A stretch of DNA of 34,426 nt from Polaribacter sejongensis (GTDB lineage: Bacteria > Bacteroidota > Bacteroidia > Flavobacteriales > Flavobacteriaceae), in assembly GCA_949545755.1 (NCBI GenBank), contig CATITK010000006.1, positions 1 to 34,426 on the forward strand, in the 5' to 3' direction. The number at the start of each line of letters is the position of its first letter. Positions within the stretch are counted from its first letter, which is position 1. A program made the position numbers and the translations under genes. Below, in pieces: positions 26,804 to 34,426 of this stretch. The notes beneath the pieces were generated by a model. That model was not told where the DNA came from. It did not search any database and worked only from the letters and a program-made list of their open reading frames with translations.

Positions 26804-28573
26804 CTAAATTTCGTCTCCTCTGATTGTTCTGTATTTTTTCCGGGCATCTACCAAATAAATACTGGAAGAATGTTCAAAAATAATCTTTTGATAGTATTCT
26901 GATGCTTTTTCTGGACTTTTTAAATGATTTTTGTACAATTCTGCTAATTCATAATAGGCATCATCAATTAAAATACCTGTTGGATTTAACGAGATTACTT
27001 TTTCAAAATTAATAATTGCAGCTTCATATTGGTTTATTTTGAGGAACAGTTTTGCTTGTTTAAAAAGGGCTTCATCTTCAATAGGCTGCCCTTTGAAATT
27101 TTTATTGATAACACTCAAAGTGTCAATGGCTTGTTGTGTTTTGTTCTGAAAAGATAATAGTGCTGCTTTGGAATATTGTATCAACCCAGAAGGAATCTCA
27201 TCTACAGGTTCATTGTCTGTTATGATTAAAAACAAGGCTAGCGCATCATTAGCAATCAATTGTGTCGTAGCACTTTTTAGCACTTTTAATTGTGCTTTCG
27301 CCCAAGGAAAATCGCCTTTAAAGTAACTTGTTTGTGCCACTTTAAAACGCGCTTGTTGCCCTAGTTCATGGTTTTTAAGTTGGGTTTGAATTTGAGAAAA
27401 ATACCGTAAGGCCTTGTTGTACTTTCCTATGAAAACTAAAATATCTCCTAACTTTAATTTTATCCTTGCTTTATCAAATTTTGAGTGAGAAAAAACCAAT
27501 GCCTTTTCTAAAACATCTTTGGCTTCATAAGGCTTGTTTAGATGAAACGTTAAAAAATCAGCGTAAGCTACCTGTAGTTTTATCGTTAGTTTATTTTTAC
27601 CAAATTCGTTAAATAATGATTGAAACAATTTTTCTGTTTCAGGGATATTATTGGTAGCACTAATTTTTGTAAGGAATAAAAAAGCCTCAATTTTCTCTTC
27701 CTTTAAGGTTGTTTTTTGCGTGATAAAAGAGAAACATTCTTTCGAGGTAGTATAATCTTTATTTTCAAAAGCTATTTTCCCTAAGCTATAAATAGCACTC
27801 AAATCTGTTGGATTTCTTTGATACAATGCTTTTTCTTGTACCAACGCTTTTTGGTAGCTTTTTTGTTGCGTAAACAACCAGCTTAACAAGACGTTCCAAA
27901 CATCTTTTGGGTTACTCGCAGATTTTCTTAACAGTGTTTTTCTGAAGATGATATTGGCTTCATTTTCTGCATTATCAGTAATATATTTACTCGTATATCT
28001 TTGAACGATATTTAAATTTCCTTCTTTTTTATCTACCAGTTCAACATAGGATTCAAACATTTTTCTAAGCGCGCCTTTTTCTCCATAAATCTGTGCAATT
28101 TGAAAACTATAATTAGCATTTTCATTTTTTGCCATTACTTTTTCATAAGCTAAAATAGCTTTGTCTAAAAGGCTGTAGTTTTTAAAAATAAGCCCTATTG
28201 TTCCGCCATAGGTGCTTCTCTTGTCAATAGATGCCAATGCGAAATCATAATTCTTCTTAGCCAATTCCATGCGTTGTTGTCGCTCATAATTATAGCCTAA
28301 ATAGACATATAAATAACTTTGATGTGGATTTTTCTTCAATTTAGATTTTAATAGCTTTTCGGCCTCTAAAAATTGTTGAGTCTCTTGATAGCAAGAAATT
28401 AATCGGCTTAAATAAGTCGTATTAAATGTGCTCTTGGAATATAATTTTTTAAAAACTTCTGTTGCTTTTTTATAGTCCCCTTCTCTATAGTAGCTTTCTC
28501 CCAATAAATAATCATTTTGAGCGTAGCTAAAGCTAGTAATCGTAAGAAAAATAAGCAAACAAAGTTTTTTCAT
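26804..28573 (-). CDS. Exported tetratricopeptide-repeat protein
   Basis: 589 residues with a signal peptide (1-18, SYA|QND). TPR-like helix pairs run through most of the length. Examples are LLGESYYREGDYKKATEVF near the start, YVYLGYNYERQQRMELAKKN, AIYSLGKIAFENKDYTTSKE, and ALFKQAKLFLKINQYEAAI towards the end. The last repeat, DDAYYELAELYKNHLKSPEK, resembles those in BamD/YbgF-type periplasmic proteins. TPR arrays bind partner proteins; the partner is unknown. An exact TATCTTTG promoter is only 6 nt upstream of the ATG. It probably leads the operon with DUF4286, rsmA and mgtE. Confidence 0.85.
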   Translation of the reverse strand: MKKLCLLIFLTITSFSYAQNDYLLGESYYREGDYKKATEVFKKLYSKSTFNTTYLSRLISCYQETQQFLEAEKLLKSKLKKNPHQSYLYVYLGYNYERQQRMELAKKNYDFALASIDKRSTYGGTIGLIFKNYSLLDKAILAYEKVMAKNENANYSFQIAQIYGEKGALRKMFESYVELVDKKEGNLNIVQRYTSKYITDNAENEANIIFRKTLLRKSASNPKDVWNVLLSWLFTQQKSYQKALVQEKALYQRNPTDLSAIYSLGKIAFENKDYTTSKECFSFITQKTTLKEEKIEAFLFLTKISATNNIPETEKLFQSLFNEFGKNKLTIKLQVAYADFLTFHLNKPYEAKDVLEKALVFSHSKFDKARIKLKLGDILVFIGKYNKALRYFSQIQTQLKNHELGQQARFKVAQTSYFKGDFPWAKAQLKVLKSATTQLIANDALALFLIITDNEPVDEIPSGLIQYSKAALLSFQNKTQQAIDTLSVINKNFKGQPIEDEALFKQAKLFLKINQYEAAIINFEKVISLNPTGILIDDAYYELAELYKNHLKSPEKASEYYQKIIFEHSSSIYLVDARKKYRTIRGDEI

Positions 28574-28579
28574 CTAATT

Positions 28580-28587
28580 CAAAGATA
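28580..28587 (-). promoter_or_regulatory. Promoter -7 element (TATCTTTG) abutting the TPR gene start
   Basis: The minus strand reads TATCTTTG, with only 6 nt to the ATG at 28573. A leaderless or nearly leaderless transcript is implied if this element is used. Confidence 0.5.
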
Positions 28588-28650
28588 AGTAAGAAAAAGT
28601 TTAAAATATTATTAAATCTATCAATTTTGAGCGGTTCCTTTGAAAGGTTC

Positions 28651-28666
28651 TGGCACAAAAATTGAC
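28651..28666 (+). promoter_or_regulatory. Sigma-54-like (-24/-12) promoter
   Basis: CTGGCAC-AAAAA-TTGAC: TGGCAC at 28651-28656 and TTG at 28662-28664 with the correct 5-nt spacer. The -24 GG to -12 step is 12 bp. The consensus TTGC is TTGA here. A transcript would start near 28677, about 18 nt before the small ORF at 28695. Confidence 0.5.
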
Positions 28667-28694
28667 TACACTATAAGTGAACTAACAAATTAAG

Positions 28695-28841
28695 ATGATG
28701 AGAGATTTTAAAAACCAATACGAAATTGCAAAACACAATTCAAAATTTTTTATGAAAAACGGACAAATTAGTGCTTATTTGAAGGCGCTTTTAATAATGA
28801 ATAAATACAAAAGACTAATGGTCGTTGTTGTTGCTAATTAA
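28695..28841 (+). CDS. Small 48-residue protein of unknown function
   Basis: An ORF too short for ordinary ORF calling: ATGATG at 28695, stop at 28839-28841. The product MMRDFKNQYEIAKHNSKFF..., with a helix-forming Lys-rich middle (GQISAYLKALLIMNKYKRL) and a hydrophobic end MVVVVAN, has no signal peptide. I do not recognise a characterised family. Small proteins of this appearance seem to recur in Flavobacteriaceae, but I cannot check that here. Support comes from a well-spaced sigma-54-like promoter ending about 30 bp upstream and from isolation between two minus-strand operons, where no other gene accounts for this sequence. A weak hairpin (28855-28863 with 28872-28880) follows the stop. 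Confidence 0.6.
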   Translation: MMRDFKNQYEIAKHNSKFFMKNGQISAYLKALLIMNKYKRLMVVVVAN

Positions 28842-28854
28842 TTTTAGTTGATGT

Positions 28855-28880
28855 TTTTTGGTAAAATGATCTACCAAAAA
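28855..28880. terminator. Weak hairpin after the small ORF
   Basis: TTTTTGGTA pairs with TACCAAAAA over 9 bp with an 8-nt loop. It lies 14 bp after the small ORF stop and 18 bp beyond the serS stop, but no clean T-run follows on either strand. Confidence 0.3.
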
Positions 28881-28897
28881 CCAACAATAAAAAAGGA

Positions 28898-30172
28898 TTA
28901 ACCAATAAAATCAAACCCACAATAAGGTACTAATACTTCTGGTATTTTAATTCCTTCTTTTGTTTGATAATTTTCTAAGATTCCAGCTAAAACCCTCGGT
29001 AAAGCTAAAGAACTTCCATTTAAGGTGTGCGCCAATTCGCTATTTCCTTCCTTGTTTTTAAAACGAAGTTTCAACCTATTTGCTTGAAATGTTTCAAAAT
29101 TTGAGGCAGAACTAATTTCTAACCATCGGTCTTGTCCTGCAGAAAATAATTCAAAGTCGAAAGTTAATGCAGCCGTAAAACCAGTGTCTCCACCACATAA
29201 GCGTAAAATTCTATAAGGCAACTTTAATTCTCTTAAAATATCTTTAATGTGTTCTACCATGCCGTTTAAAGCAGCATAAGAAGTCTCAGGATGTTCAATT
29301 CTTACAATCTCTACTTTGTCAAATTGATGCAACCTATTTAAACCACGAACATGGGCGCCATAGCTGCCTGCTTCTCTTCTAAAACAAGGTGTATATCCCG
29401 TAACTTTTATGGGGAAGTCTGCTTCGTGCATTAAATTGCCACGAAACATATTTGTAATTGGAATTTCTGCAGTAGGAATCAAGTACAAATCGTCTTCCGT
29501 ACAATGATACATTTGCCCATCTTTATCTGGCAATTGACCTGTAGCGGTTGCAGAAGCTTCATTTACTAAATGTGGAACTTGCACTTCAGTATACCCAGCT
29601 TTTGTGTTTTTATCTAAAAAATAATTGATTAATGCACGTTGTAATTTTGCACCTTTTCCTTTATAAACAGGAAAACCAGCACCCGTAATTTTGTTTCCTA
29701 ATTCAAAATCGATGATGTCATATTTCTTTGCTAGTTCCCAATGAGGAAGTGCGTTTTCTCCCAAATTAGGAACCAGTCCTTCTTTAAAAATTTGCTCATT
29801 ATCTTCTTCAGAGGTTCCAGCATTTACCGAAGTATGAGGAATGTTTGGAATTTGAAACAATAAGGTTTGTAATTCGTATGCATACTCCTGTAATTTTTCT
29901 GCAAGCGCTTTCGATTTTTCTTTTAACTGACCTGTCTTTTCTTTTAATAATGTTGCTTTTTGTGCTTTTCCAGATTTAAAGAAAGCGCCAATTTCTTTAG
30001 ACATTTTATTAGACTCAGACAATGTATTGTCTAGCTGAACTTGCGTTCCTCTTCGATTTTCATCAGCAGTTAAAACTTGTTCAATGATACGTTCAGCATT
30101 CGCAAAATTACGTTTTGCTAATCCTTGTAAAACAGCTTCTTTGTGATCTCTAATAAATTGTACTTGTAACAT
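28898..30172 (-). CDS. serS: Seryl-tRNA synthetase
   Basis: 424 residues, typical. It charges serine onto tRNA-Ser and, in most bacteria, tRNA-Sec. The N-terminal arm is a long antiparallel coiled coil (about 25-105), which reaches the tRNA variable arm. The class II core shows YLIPTAEIPITNMF (TAE serine-binding loop), motif 2 in CFRREAGSYGAHVRGLNRLH, and motif 3 in ISSASNFETFQANRLKLRFK. The exact promoter element TATCTTTG lies 21 nt upstream. Confidence 0.97.
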   Translation of the reverse strand: MLQVQFIRDHKEAVLQGLAKRNFANAERIIEQVLTADENRRGTQVQLDNTLSESNKMSKEIGAFFKSGKAQKATLLKEKTGQLKEKSKALAEKLQEYAYELQTLLFQIPNIPHTSVNAGTSEEDNEQIFKEGLVPNLGENALPHWELAKKYDIIDFELGNKITGAGFPVYKGKGAKLQRALINYFLDKNTKAGYTEVQVPHLVNEASATATGQLPDKDGQMYHCTEDDLYLIPTAEIPITNMFRGNLMHEADFPIKVTGYTPCFRREAGSYGAHVRGLNRLHQFDKVEIVRIEHPETSYAALNGMVEHIKDILRELKLPYRILRLCGGDTGFTAALTFDFELFSAGQDRWLEISSASNFETFQANRLKLRFKNKEGNSELAHTLNGSSLALPRVLAGILENYQTKEGIKIPEVLVPYCGFDFIG

Positions 30173-30193
30173 TGGTCTAGAAATTTAGAAATG

Positions 30194-30201
30194 CAAAGAT
30201 A
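30194..30201 (-). promoter_or_regulatory. Promoter -7 element (TATCTTTG) of serS
   Basis: The minus strand reads TATATCTTTGC, an exact TAnnTTTG match ending 21 nt before the serS ATG at 30172. Confidence 0.6.
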
Positions 30202-30292
30202 TAATTTGTGTTTTTGATTTGCCCTTAAATCAATAATAAATAATTCAATCACATCAGAGGTATCCTAAAAACAATAAATATGCTGTTTTTTT

Positions 30293-30387
30293 GGGCGTTA
30301 CCACAAGGGTCAGGCTTTTCGTTTCAAGTCCTCGTTCGTTCCTCTCTGTGGGCTTTTTACTGCAATCCTTAACGCGTATTGCAATCC
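30293..30387. repeat. Structured intergenic repeat, degenerate copy
   Basis: A GC-richer block in an otherwise AT-rich gap between ribF and serS. GCGTTA (30295-30300) pairs with TAACGC (30370-30375), and the next CCACA (30301-30305) pairs with TGTGG (30347-30351). TGCAATCC is repeated directly at 30361-30368 and 30380-30387. The layout (GGGCGTTACC...CAAGGGTCAGGCTTTTCG...CCTTAACGC) resembles a dispersed palindromic repeat I recall from flavobacterial intergenic regions. Only one copy is in this window, so the repeat nature rests on that resemblance. Confidence 0.5.
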
Positions 30388-30452
30388 TAAAAAAGGAAGT
30401 TTTTATTCAAATGATACCAGGTTACAACAAGTGAGTTGTTCCTTTTGAGGAA

Positions 30453-31391
30453 TTAAAAAAGGGGAGTACTTTCAATATAATCTCGTGCAATTTTTTCATC
30501 CTTCTTCAATTGAATAATTAACAGATCAACCGTCTCAAATTTCTTTTCATCACGTAAAAAGTAAAGCAGTTCTATGGTCAATTTTTGATGGTATAGGTCT
30601 TGATTAAAATCAAAAAAATGAACTTCAATCGTTTGATGATTACCATTCACAGTTGGTCTGTTTCCAATGTTCATCATTCCAAAAACGACCGAATTTTCAA
30701 GGGTTGATTTTACAACATAAACCCCCGTTTTAGGAATCAGTTTATAACTCTCTTTTATATCAATATTTGCTGTAGGGTAGCCAATTTTTCCGCCTAATTT
30801 TTTTCCGTTAACAACCCTGCCTATTAGCATAAAATGATACCCCAAATAACTGTTGGCAGTGTTCAAATTTCCTGTTGCTAAAGCGCGTCTAATTTTAGTA
30901 GAACTGACAGAAACATCATCAATATCTTGCGCTGGAATTTCTTCCACCGTAAAATCATATAAATGACTGTATTCGGTTAGTTGAACAATATTTCCTTCTC
31001 TATTTTTACCAAAATGATGATCATAACCAATAATTAATTTAGAAATATTCAGTTGATTTACTAAAAAATCACGAACAAATTCTAGCGCCGTCATTCTAGA
31101 AAAATCTTTGCTAAAAGGATGAATTACTAAATAATCCAAACCTGTTTTTTCTAAAAGGTTTGCACGTTCATCAATGGTATTGATCAATGCAATAGAAGCT
31201 TCTTTCTGAAGCACCATTCTTGGATGCGGAAAAAAAGTAAGTAACACGGACTTTCTTTTTGCTTTTTTTGCTTCTAAAACTAATTTTTCAATAATTTTTT
31301 GATGCCCAAAATGTACCCCATCAAAAGTACCAATGGTGACAAAAGTTTTTTCGTTTGTAGAAAAATTAACAATGTTTTCAATTACTTTCAA
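30453..31391 (-). CDS. ribF: Bifunctional riboflavin kinase / FAD synthetase
   Basis: 312 residues, typical. It phosphorylates riboflavin to FMN and adenylates FMN to FAD. The N-terminal nucleotidyltransferase motif is GTFDGVHFGHQKI (21-33, HxGH-type), with GYDHHFGKNREGN further on and SSTKIRRAL (second ATP motif). The C-terminal kinase part has GKKLGGKIGYPTANI near residue 200. The start must be the TTG at 31391: an in-frame stop lies just upstream, and the first ATG is after the HxGH motif at codon 59. An exact TACATTTG promoter element lies 24 nt upstream. No FMN riboswitch is seen. The gene is divergent from the TonB receptor gene. Confidence 0.95.
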   Translation of the reverse strand: MKVIENIVNFSTNEKTFVTIGTFDGVHFGHQKIIEKLVLEAKKAKRKSVLLTFFPHPRMVLQKEASIALINTIDERANLLEKTGLDYLVIHPFSKDFSRMTALEFVRDFLVNQLNISKLIIGYDHHFGKNREGNIVQLTEYSHLYDFTVEEIPAQDIDDVSVSSTKIRRALATGNLNTANSYLGYHFMLIGRVVNGKKLGGKIGYPTANIDIKESYKLIPKTGVYVVKSTLENSVVFGMMNIGNRPTVNGNHQTIEVHFFDFNQDLYHQKLTIELLYFLRDEKKFETVDLLIIQLKKDEKIARDYIESTPLF

Positions 31392-31415
31392 GAATGGAAA
31401 AATTAATTAGAAGTA

Positions 31416-31423
31416 CAAATGTA
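31416..31423 (-). promoter_or_regulatory. Promoter -7 element (TACATTTG) of ribF
   Basis: The minus strand reads TACATTTG, matching TAnnTTTG, and ends 24 nt before the TTG start at 31391. Confidence 0.5.
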
Positions 31424-31588
31424 CAATAACTAATGTTTTTTTTTGATATCACAAAGCGGGATTTTTAGACTATTGATATCATAAAAATTTTAACTAAATT
31501 TTGGCAAAAATTTAAAATATAATGTTAAATATTATTTTATTCAAAAAAAATTGTACTTTGCAAGTGATTAACTTAACCCCTATAAATT

Positions 31589-34261
31589 ATGATAAAAAAG
31601 ATTTTACTTCTTGGGCTTATAGCTTTTAGTAGTGTTGCAATGGTTGCTCAAACGATCGTTACAGGAACAGTTACAGACCTAAAGAAAGGTGATACGCTTC
31701 CAGGAGCAAATATAAAAATTTCTAGAAAAGCAGTAGGAACAACGACAGACTTTGATGGGAACTTTGTATTAAATGTCGCTGACAAGCCACCCTTTACCAT
31801 TGAAATTTCTGTATTAGGATTCAAAACAGAAAAAGTCGAAATTTTAAATAACAACCAAAAACTAGATATTGGTTTAACTGAAAACGAAACCTCTCTAGAT
31901 GAGATTGTCGTTTCTGCTTCTAGAACTCCAGAACGAATTATGGAATCTCCAGTATCTATTGAACGAATGGACACGAGAGCTATAAAAAATACTTCTGCAC
32001 CTTCTTTTTATGATGGTTTAGAAAATTTAAAAGGAGTAGATGTAAACACCAACAGTTTAACATTTAAATCTGTAAACACGCGTGGTTTTGCAACCTTTTC
32101 AAATACCCGTTTTATGCAATTGGTAGACGGTATGGACAATGCTGCACCTGGATTGAACTTTGCTATTGGTAATTTACTAGGAATGTCTGAATTAGACGTA
32201 AAAACAGTAGAATTATTGCCAGGAGCCTCTTCTGCGTTGTACGGAGCAAATGCCTTTAATGGGATTTTGTTTATGACCAGTAAAAGTCCTTTTGACGATC
32301 AAGGAATTAGTTTTTCTTACAAACAAGGAATTACAAGTCAAGAAGCAGCTGGAGATAATAATTTTCATGACGTAAACATAAGAATGGCCTATGCCTTTTC
32401 TGATAAGTTTGCAGCAAAAGCAACCTTATCCTATTTAGAAGGAACAGATTGGTATGCAACTGACGATAGAAATACAGACGGAGACGAGTATATTTCTGGA
32501 GACAGAAGTTCTGATCCAAACTATAATGGTGTGAATGTTTTCGGAGATGTTGCTTCTACAGATTTAGGAGGTGCAATCGGTGAAGTTAGTAGAACTGGAT
32601 ACGATGAAAAAGATTTAATCGATTACGGAGTTAAAAGTATAAAATTTGGCACCTCATTAAATTACCGCCCTTTTGGTGATGATCGTTTGGAAGTTATCTG
32701 GAATTCAAAAATAGGTACTGGTGACACACAATACTTAGGTGGACAGAAATATAGTATCAAAAACTTTTACTTAGACCAACACAGACTGGAGGTTAAAGGG
32801 AAAAACTTTTTTGTAAGAGGATATACGACTAGAGAAAACGCAGGAGATTCTTACAATACATTATTTGCCGCATTAAATATTAACAGAGCATGGAAATCTG
32901 ATGAAGATTGGTTTCGTCAATATGCAGCTGCTTATTTAGGAGCGATTCCTGGGGTTGACGCAAGTTCTCATGCAGCAGCAAGAGCTGTTGCAGATACTGG
33001 AAGGTTCTTGCCCGGTAGCACTGAATTTGAAACTGCTTTTAATACGGTAATTTCTGATCCAGATTTAAAAACAGGCGCAAAGTTTAGAGATGAAACAAAA
33101 TTATACCATGCAGACGGGAATTACAATTTTCGAGATGTAGTAGATTTTGCAGAAATTCAAGTAGGAGGTTCTTACAGAAGATATGCTTTAAATTCTTTTG
33201 GAAATATTTTTACAGATGGACCTGCTAATGGCGCAATAAATTATGATGAATACGGTGTATATACGCAAGCACAAAAGAGTTTTCTTGATGAAGACCGTTT
33301 AAAAGTAACCGCTTCTATCCGTTATGACAAAGCTCAAAATTTTGAAGGTAATTTTTCTCCAAGAGTTTCATTTGCATTCGCAGGAGGAGAAAATAAAAAC
33401 AATAATTTTAGAGCCTCTTTTCAAACAGGTTTTAGAAATCCAACAACGCAAGATCAATATATTGGTTTAGATGTAGGGAGTGCTATCTTATTAGGGGGTG
33501 TTGAAGACAATTTAGATAGATTCACAACAACTTTTGTAGATAATGATGATGGAAATACTTACACTGTAACTGGTAGAGATGCTTATGAAAATTCGTATAC
33601 TGTTGCAAGTGGAGGTACGGTAAAAGCGGATGTATCTTTGGTGAAACCAGAAAAAGTAACCGCTTACGAAATAGGGTATAGAGGTTTGGTAAAAGCAGGA
33701 ACGAAAAGAGTAACGTTAGATGTAAGTGTGTATTACAATCAATATGAAGATTTTATTGCAAATAGAAATGTAATTGTACCTTACAATTTAACAGGTGGTT
33801 TTAAAATCTTTCAATTGTATTCGAATACCTCAACAGATATTAATTCTTATGGAGCCACTGCTGGTTTGAATACAAAAATATTGAAAGGGTTCGATTTAGG
33901 ATTAAATTATACCTATGCTGAATTTGAGTTTGACCAAGCATCAGATCCCGATTTTGAAGCAGGTTTCAACACACCAGCACACAAAGTAAAATTACAGTTT
34001 GGTAAAACCAATTTATTTAAAAATTTCGGTTTTAACTTCAATGCAAGATGGCAAGATAAATACAGATGGGAATCTACTTTCGTAGACGGTACGATAAACG
34101 CGAGGACAGTTTTAGACGCTCAAATAAATTATTCGGTACCAAGTATGAAGTCTGTATTTAAATTAGGAGGCGCTAACTTATCAGGTAAAGAATATTTAAG
34201 TGCTCCAGGTGTGGGTGCAATAGGTTCTCAGTACTACCTTTCTTGGACAATTAATAACTAA
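31589..34261 (+). CDS. TonB-dependent outer-membrane receptor with CarboxypepD_reg-like domain
   Basis: 890 residues. Signal peptide 1-20 (MVA|QTI); CarboxypepD_reg-like beta-sandwich about 22-105 (VTGTVTDLKKGDTLPGANIK); plug domain about 115-235 (LDEIVVSASRTPERIMESPV, then NTRGFATFSNTRFMQLVDGM, LLPGASSALYGANAFNGILF); then a large beta-barrel ending in a strand SQYYLSWTINN. It imports a ligand across the outer membrane using TonB-ExbBD energy. No susD follows; instead a lipoprotein starts 18 bp downstream, so it is not a classic SusCD pair. The ligand is unknown. GTACTTTG at 31553-31560 is a possible, imperfect promoter element in the 197-bp divergent gap with ribF. Confidence 0.93.
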   Translation: MIKKILLLGLIAFSSVAMVAQTIVTGTVTDLKKGDTLPGANIKISRKAVGTTTDFDGNFVLNVADKPPFTIEISVLGFKTEKVEILNNNQKLDIGLTENETSLDEIVVSASRTPERIMESPVSIERMDTRAIKNTSAPSFYDGLENLKGVDVNTNSLTFKSVNTRGFATFSNTRFMQLVDGMDNAAPGLNFAIGNLLGMSELDVKTVELLPGASSALYGANAFNGILFMTSKSPFDDQGISFSYKQGITSQEAAGDNNFHDVNIRMAYAFSDKFAAKATLSYLEGTDWYATDDRNTDGDEYISGDRSSDPNYNGVNVFGDVASTDLGGAIGEVSRTGYDEKDLIDYGVKSIKFGTSLNYRPFGDDRLEVIWNSKIGTGDTQYLGGQKYSIKNFYLDQHRLEVKGKNFFVRGYTTRENAGDSYNTLFAALNINRAWKSDEDWFRQYAAAYLGAIPGVDASSHAAARAVADTGRFLPGSTEFETAFNTVISDPDLKTGAKFRDETKLYHADGNYNFRDVVDFAEIQVGGSYRRYALNSFGNIFTDGPANGAINYDEYGVYTQAQKSFLDEDRLKVTASIRYDKAQNFEGNFSPRVSFAFAGGENKNNNFRASFQTGFRNPTTQDQYIGLDVGSAILLGGVEDNLDRFTTTFVDNDDGNTYTVTGRDAYENSYTVASGGTVKADVSLVKPEKVTAYEIGYRGLVKAGTKRVTLDVSVYYNQYEDFIANRNVIVPYNLTGGFKIFQLYSNTSTDINSYGATAGLNTKILKGFDLGLNYTYAEFEFDQASDPDFEAGFNTPAHKVKLQFGKTNLFKNFGFNFNARWQDKYRWESTFVDGTINARTVLDAQINYSVPSMKSVFKLGGANLSGKEYLSAPGVGAIGSQYYLSWTINN

Positions 34262-34279
34262 TATAAACAAAGACATTTT

Positions 34280-34426
34280 ATGAAAAATTATAAATATATA
34301 GGATTGTTACTTTTGTCATTTAGCGTTGCGTCTTGTGATGTAAACAACGAATTAGATAAAATAACGGACCCAGTTCAGGCAGAGGTAGCATTAAATACCA
34401 ATGGATTAGATTTCTCTAGTTACATA
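34280..34426 (+). CDS. Outer-membrane lipoprotein, probably SGNH/GDSL hydrolase (N-terminal part, cut by window edge)
   Basis: 49 residues to the window end. A lipoprotein signal peptide ends in VASC, with the modified Cys at 19. A short acidic linker follows (DVNNELDKI), then VALNTNGLDFSSYI. The pattern 'DFSxY' soon after the lipobox recalls flavobacterial outer-membrane SGNH/GDSL lipases encoded after TonB receptors, in which the catalytic block (GNSLTAG-type) would come next. The window ends before that block, so the hydrolase call is inference. It lies 18 bp after the TonB receptor stop and is clearly in the same operon. Confidence 0.6.
   Translation, partial: MKNYKYIGLLLLSFSVASCDVNNELDKITDPVQAEVALNTNGLDFSSYI

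Noticed and set aside
1-34426. CRISPR array, tRNA/rRNA genes, IS element or prophage
   Set aside because: No regular repeat-spacer pattern, no cloverleaf or TTCGAAT arm in any gap, no transposase, integrase or phage gene seen.

Overview
The window looks like chromosomal DNA of a marine-type member of the Flavobacteriaceae (Bacteroidota), in the Polaribacter/Tenacibaculum neighbourhood. The base composition is strongly AT-rich and genes lack obvious Shine-Dalgarno sequences. Many starts are preceded by the Bacteroidota -7 promoter element TAnnTTTG. The gene content is also typical of the group: DUF4175, DUF4286, a GIN/DUF2807 protein, a CarboxypepD_reg TonB receptor, and the order DUF4175-ybeY-mnmG. 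It is mostly ordinary core genome. I see no phage, IS element, CRISPR array, tRNA or rRNA.

Layout. 1-312 is the start of a lipid kinase gene running off the left edge. 473-3785 (+) holds RNase R, a secreted GIN-domain protein and a TatA, closed by a bidirectional terminator shared with the SPFH gene. 3865-6949 (-) holds SPFH/stomatin, a small secreted protein and gltX. 7190-13793 (+) holds DUF4175, ybeY, mnmG and a SAM methyltransferase, with a parS-like palindrome just before each of the last two genes. 13936-16279 (-) holds a DoxX-like membrane protein, a 2-hydroxyacid dehydrogenase and panB. 16464-17294 (+) is an ECF sigma factor with a soluble zinc-type anti-sigma candidate, followed by an O-methyltransferase (17450-18091). 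18094-20998 (-) is a second TatA-like gene and mutS. 21185-23533 (-) is an outer-membrane barrel with a Big_2/DM13 lipoprotein. 23639-24172 (+) is a SpoU-type RNA methyltransferase. 24251-28573 (-) is mgtE, rsmA, DUF4286 and a TPR protein. 28695-28841 (+) is an unlisted 48-residue ORF behind a sigma-54-like promoter. 28898-31391 (-) is serS and ribF, separated by a structured repeat. 31589-34426 (+) is a TonB-dependent receptor followed by a lipoprotein cut by the right edge.

How the genes work together. Translation and RNA functions dominate: rnr, gltX, serS, ybeY, mnmG, rsmA and the SpoU methyltransferase. Two Tat pore components are unlinked to each other and to tatC. The most interesting small systems are: (1) two parS-like sites bracketing mnmG; (2) the ECF sigma factor with a membrane-free zinc anti-sigma candidate whose Cys/His spacing resembles RsrA; (3) the Big_2-DM13 surface lipoprotein paired with a beta-barrel; (4) the sigma-54-like promoter feeding a 48-residue protein; (5) near-leaderless arrangements at the second tatA and the TPR gene. 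No single large undescribed system stands out.
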